A stretch of 64,000 bases of DNA from Phlebopus portentosus (taxonomy: Eukaryota > Basidiomycota > Agaricomycetes > Boletales > Boletinellaceae), in assembly GCA_037892935.1 (NCBI GenBank), contig JAYXKI010000007.1:1116001-1180000 (forward strand), given 5' to 3'. Every line of letters begins with the position of its first letter. Within the stretch, counting starts at the first letter, position 1. The notes under the pieces were generated by a model, which was not told the origin of the DNA, made no database searches, and was given only the letters and a program-made list of their open reading frames with translations. Shown piece by piece: positions 61,437 to 64,000 of the stretch. A program made the position numbers and the translations under genes.

Positions 61437-62059
61437 AAACGCAATTTCTACCTGTCTAGAAAAAACGTAAAAAAAAACTCAGAATCCCAATCCGCGTCAG
61501 CTTAAATGTTGTCGTTTTGACCAGAAGTTCCGGGAATAGAGTTCGGTGAGAAGATGAAAACTTACATTTCGAGCTTCGCCACATCATTTATAGATATCCG
61601 CCATGTCGATTATACCATATCATGTTCGTATTCGTATGGGGAAGTGGCGACCTCCGGGGGCCTGATGCTTCGCGCTCCATTAATGTCGATCGGCAAACGC
61701 CACTCGGTCAGCTCAAATCAGATAAGATAAGATTAGATGGAGAAAGCGACTCGCTCTATCCAATTCAATCGGATATCATCGGCGTAGCTGAGGGACAAGC
61801 GCAAAGAAGGGCCAAAGGCCAGCCAAGGACGAAGGACGGTCACCTGATCCAGAGAGCGCGTTATTTGCATATGTTTACTTTCAGTTCCCACGCACTATCA
61901 AATCGTGCCTCTAAATAAAGAATTTGACCATTAGAATCAATGCATTACTCTATTACAGTATCTACAATGCTCAAGTGCCTGGAAACACAAAACCGTCCTG
62001 CAGTCATGAAAATATCGTAGAAATTACGAGGCGATCCCCCGGATATCAAATAAACCAAA
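61437..62059. other. intergenic: ABC promoter and 3' flank of DUF1769 gene
   Basis: A plus-strand frame at 61622-61918 has no recognised relative. Nothing else is seen. Confidence 0.45.
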
Positions 62060-63346
62060 TCAATCATCCCCGACGCACTCGATTGCAACACACCAAAACA
62101 TTTTCGTATCAGCTACGCTCTGCTCTGGTTTCGGGCGTGCGCAGCAGACGAAACGCACGGGTTGGCCATCCCAGTATTTCGCAAGGTCGAAGCTTATTCC
62201 TCCTGGTAGGCATAACGCGAGCTCGGGAAAGGTGATGAAACCATAGCAAAAATCTGTCGTCAACACGTCCTATAGGAAAATTACAGCTCAGCCCTTAAGG
62301 AACCACTGCGCGAAAAGAGTTAACTCACGTCTGGACCAAATGTTACTGCATGTCTGTTCTCCGTACGGCTGAAATGTGAGCGACGCGACTTCGCCGGATT
62401 ACGTGACTTGCTCTTCTTCGACTCTCTCCTATTTGCAGGGAGGCTGTCTTCTGATGAAGACGGGGAGGTAGCTGGAGAGGATGAAGGATTTGGTCTGAAT
62501 AGCAAGGAATCGTCATCACCAATGCTTTGCCGAGGAGGAAATGACGGCGGAATTTTGGAACGGGGAGAATATGTCAAGTGGGGCATAGTGGAAACAAGCG
62601 GTGAGAGTGCCCAAGGTTGCTGCCCGGTAAGATCATGCTCTAATGTTGGATCTATGAAACTTTCGACCAAGATGTCAATAAACCTATCAGACTGAGTAAA
62701 GTTGGATGCGGAACGTACTGCATGAATTTGAGAGCAGCACTCGATCCCCAAGGTAATTTCAATGGACGATCGAAAGTATTTCCAAAAAGTATATCATCGG
62801 CCGAGTAGGGTTGAAGAAAGCGACCTATATGATAGATAGAACAAATAATTACGTTAGCACTGCCAAGCAAGATAATATTAGTACAGAAGAAGCACGCGTC
62901 CATCAAATCTTTTTATAGAACACTCGCATCAGCACGAGACTCGTCAATTAAATCATTGGATGGTCTTCACACGCTACACGCCTTATGCAAATGAGATCAC
63001 TTTTGAATTCAATTGGACAAGGCCGAGGCTTAACGACCCCAACTCTGATGCACGCCACATACACTTAGCAACAGAGTATGGCGACGCACGAGAAATATAT
63101 CCATATCCACGTCTGAAGCAACGACTCACCTTGCACCTGAATGCTCCACGTCACTCCCTGTCTGTCTGGTCTATCAAAATACTCGCTCTCCAGCACATTA
63201 CCCTGCTCGTCCGGAAAACCCTTGATATGTACCACAACGAGTCCTTCGAACACCTCAGAGTTAATCGCATGCGGCTTGTTCGTATTTGCACAAATAGGCC
63301 TCAAAGAGTTGGGCGATTGGCCAGCAAGGACACGAAGACGCGGCAT
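62060..63346 (-). CDS. DUF1769 (Duc1-like) cortical protein
   Basis: Four exons (63130-63346, 62719-62824, 62329-62659, 62060-62269) join to 287 residues. The N-terminal MPRLRVLAGQSPNSLRPI and VVVHIKGFPDEQGNVLESEY..DRQGVTWSIQVQGRF are present. So are YSADDILFGNTFDRPLKLPWGSSAALKFM, FIDPTLEHDLTG and the C-terminal FCYGFITFPELALCLPGGISFDL..YWDGQPVRFVCC. Together these are the full DUF1769 pattern. A Ser-rich, basic insert (residues about 145-205) interrupts the domain, as in relatives. Fission yeast Duc1 of this family binds PI(4,5)P2 at the cell cortex. The same role here is inferred from homology only. The HFID junction uses acceptor GAAAG inside a longer AG-rich tract; the nearby CATAG would break the frame. 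Confidence 0.88.
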
Positions 63347-63860
63347 GGTGGTAGTGGCGAGAGTGATGCTATGAGCGTGGACGAGCTCTAAAGGTCCAAG
63401 AAGGAGGTGATGGAAAATGGAAGAGAACGTGAGATGAGCAATAATAAGATATTTATAAGGCGCAGTGTAGACCGGCTACGTGCTGCGCAACGTGTGGAAC
63501 GAAAGAGGGGTGTTGTGGGAGACGCCAGTGGCGGAGTCGGTCTACATCATCATCACTCAGCGTGTCGCGCGCCTCTGCGCCGCCCAATGCCGATCCTTCC
63601 ACATATAGACTAGCTCTCTCAGGGTCGTGTCTCACGCGTAGGGATTCGTCAGCTCAGACCGACATTTCGAAAACTTGCTTACCCTGGGATGCACTTATTA
63701 GAGCATATTGGCAATGTCTTTCAAGTTTTGATAAGGCGTCGGCTCATATTTTTGTAAGTCCTTTAAAGAAGGTGGCTCTAATTTATGATGACCTTTCGAG
63801 GAATAGTAAGTGACAACGTGAAGACCGCACCCAAACTCACAGAAAATGCTGTATATGTTG
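63347..63860. other. intergenic, DUF1769 gene promoter side
   Basis: Frames at 63407-63613 and 63562-63813 show no recognisable content. Confidence 0.45.
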
Positions 63861-63995
63861 CACAGGGGACAAAACCCTATTTCCGAACCTGAAAATTTTG
63901 ATCCATAACTGGAATCCAGCCAATCAGAGGTGAGCTTTCCAATTCTGTTTGCTATATAAGCAGCCCAGAAAAGAACCGTAATTCTGCCCCCTGTG
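63861..63995. mobile_element. MITE-like short inverted-repeat element, copy 2
   Basis: The ends are CACAGGGGACAAAAC and, reverse-complemented, CACAGGGGGCAGAAT. The interior is almost the same as 426-554 (CCCTATTTCCGAACCT, CCAGCCAATCAGAGGTGAGC, TTCCAATTCTGTTT). TGTTG flanks the outer ends on both sides (overlapping the terminus on the right), which may be a remnant of the target duplication. This copy has better-preserved ends than copy 1. Confidence 0.75.
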
Positions 63996-64000
63996 TTGGT

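Noticed and set aside
62654..62664. CATAG acceptor in the third DUF1769 exon
   Set aside because: It puts the next codons out of frame. The GAAAG acceptor a few bases earlier gives HFIDPTLEHD, the family pattern.

Overview
This window looks like genomic DNA of a filamentous basidiomycete (Agaricomycetes). The genes are dense and carry many short introns (about 40-80 nt). The families present (TPR-CHAT, F-box, PA-clan peptidase-like, CBM1, GT32, DUF1769) are typical of mushroom-forming fungi. No bacterial, viral or organellar gene was recognised. Exon borders were placed by eye, from splice signals plus reading frame and family conservation.

Layout. 0-5 kb: a degraded TPR-CHAT gene on the minus strand. 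6.6-12.5 kb: PP1 phosphatase (GLC7, minus), a secreted CBM1 protein (minus) and mitochondrial ribosomal protein mL59 (plus). 13.3-14.8 kb: an F-box pseudogene. 17.1-18.9 kb: DEAD-box helicase DHH1 (plus). 22.4-24.5 kb: a trypsin-fold peptidase-like gene (minus) flanked by repeated intron-like units. 24.7-25.6 kb: AT-rich DNA with two inverted-repeat elements. 26-31 kb: a GT32 glycosyltransferase (plus) and SEC23 (minus). 31.7-34.4 kb: a second F-box pseudogene and a more diverged relic. 34.9-36.1 kb: an ALY/Yra1 mRNA export factor (plus). 36-39 kb: no recognisable gene. 39-41.2 kb: a tandem pair of DUF7770-like genes, the second broken. 41.8-46.1 kb: a RhoGAP gene and an isoprenylcysteine methyltransferase-like gene (both minus). 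47.9-53.4 kb: MSH6 in 34 exons (plus). 54.7-61.4 kb: an ABCC/MRP transporter (minus). 62.1-63.3 kb: a DUF1769/Duc1-like gene (minus). The two ends of the window carry copies of the same short inverted-repeat element (MITE-like).

The housekeeping genes (PP1, DHH1, SEC23, YRA1, mL59, MSH6) are intact and sit between fast-evolving accessory families, several of which are freshly broken duplicates. There is no operon-like system. The most distinctive signals concern gene architecture: MSH6 micro-exons that split the Walker A loop, recurrent GC-AG introns with a GCGAGT donor, and near-duplicate introns in and after the peptidase-like gene that look like introner-type insertions.
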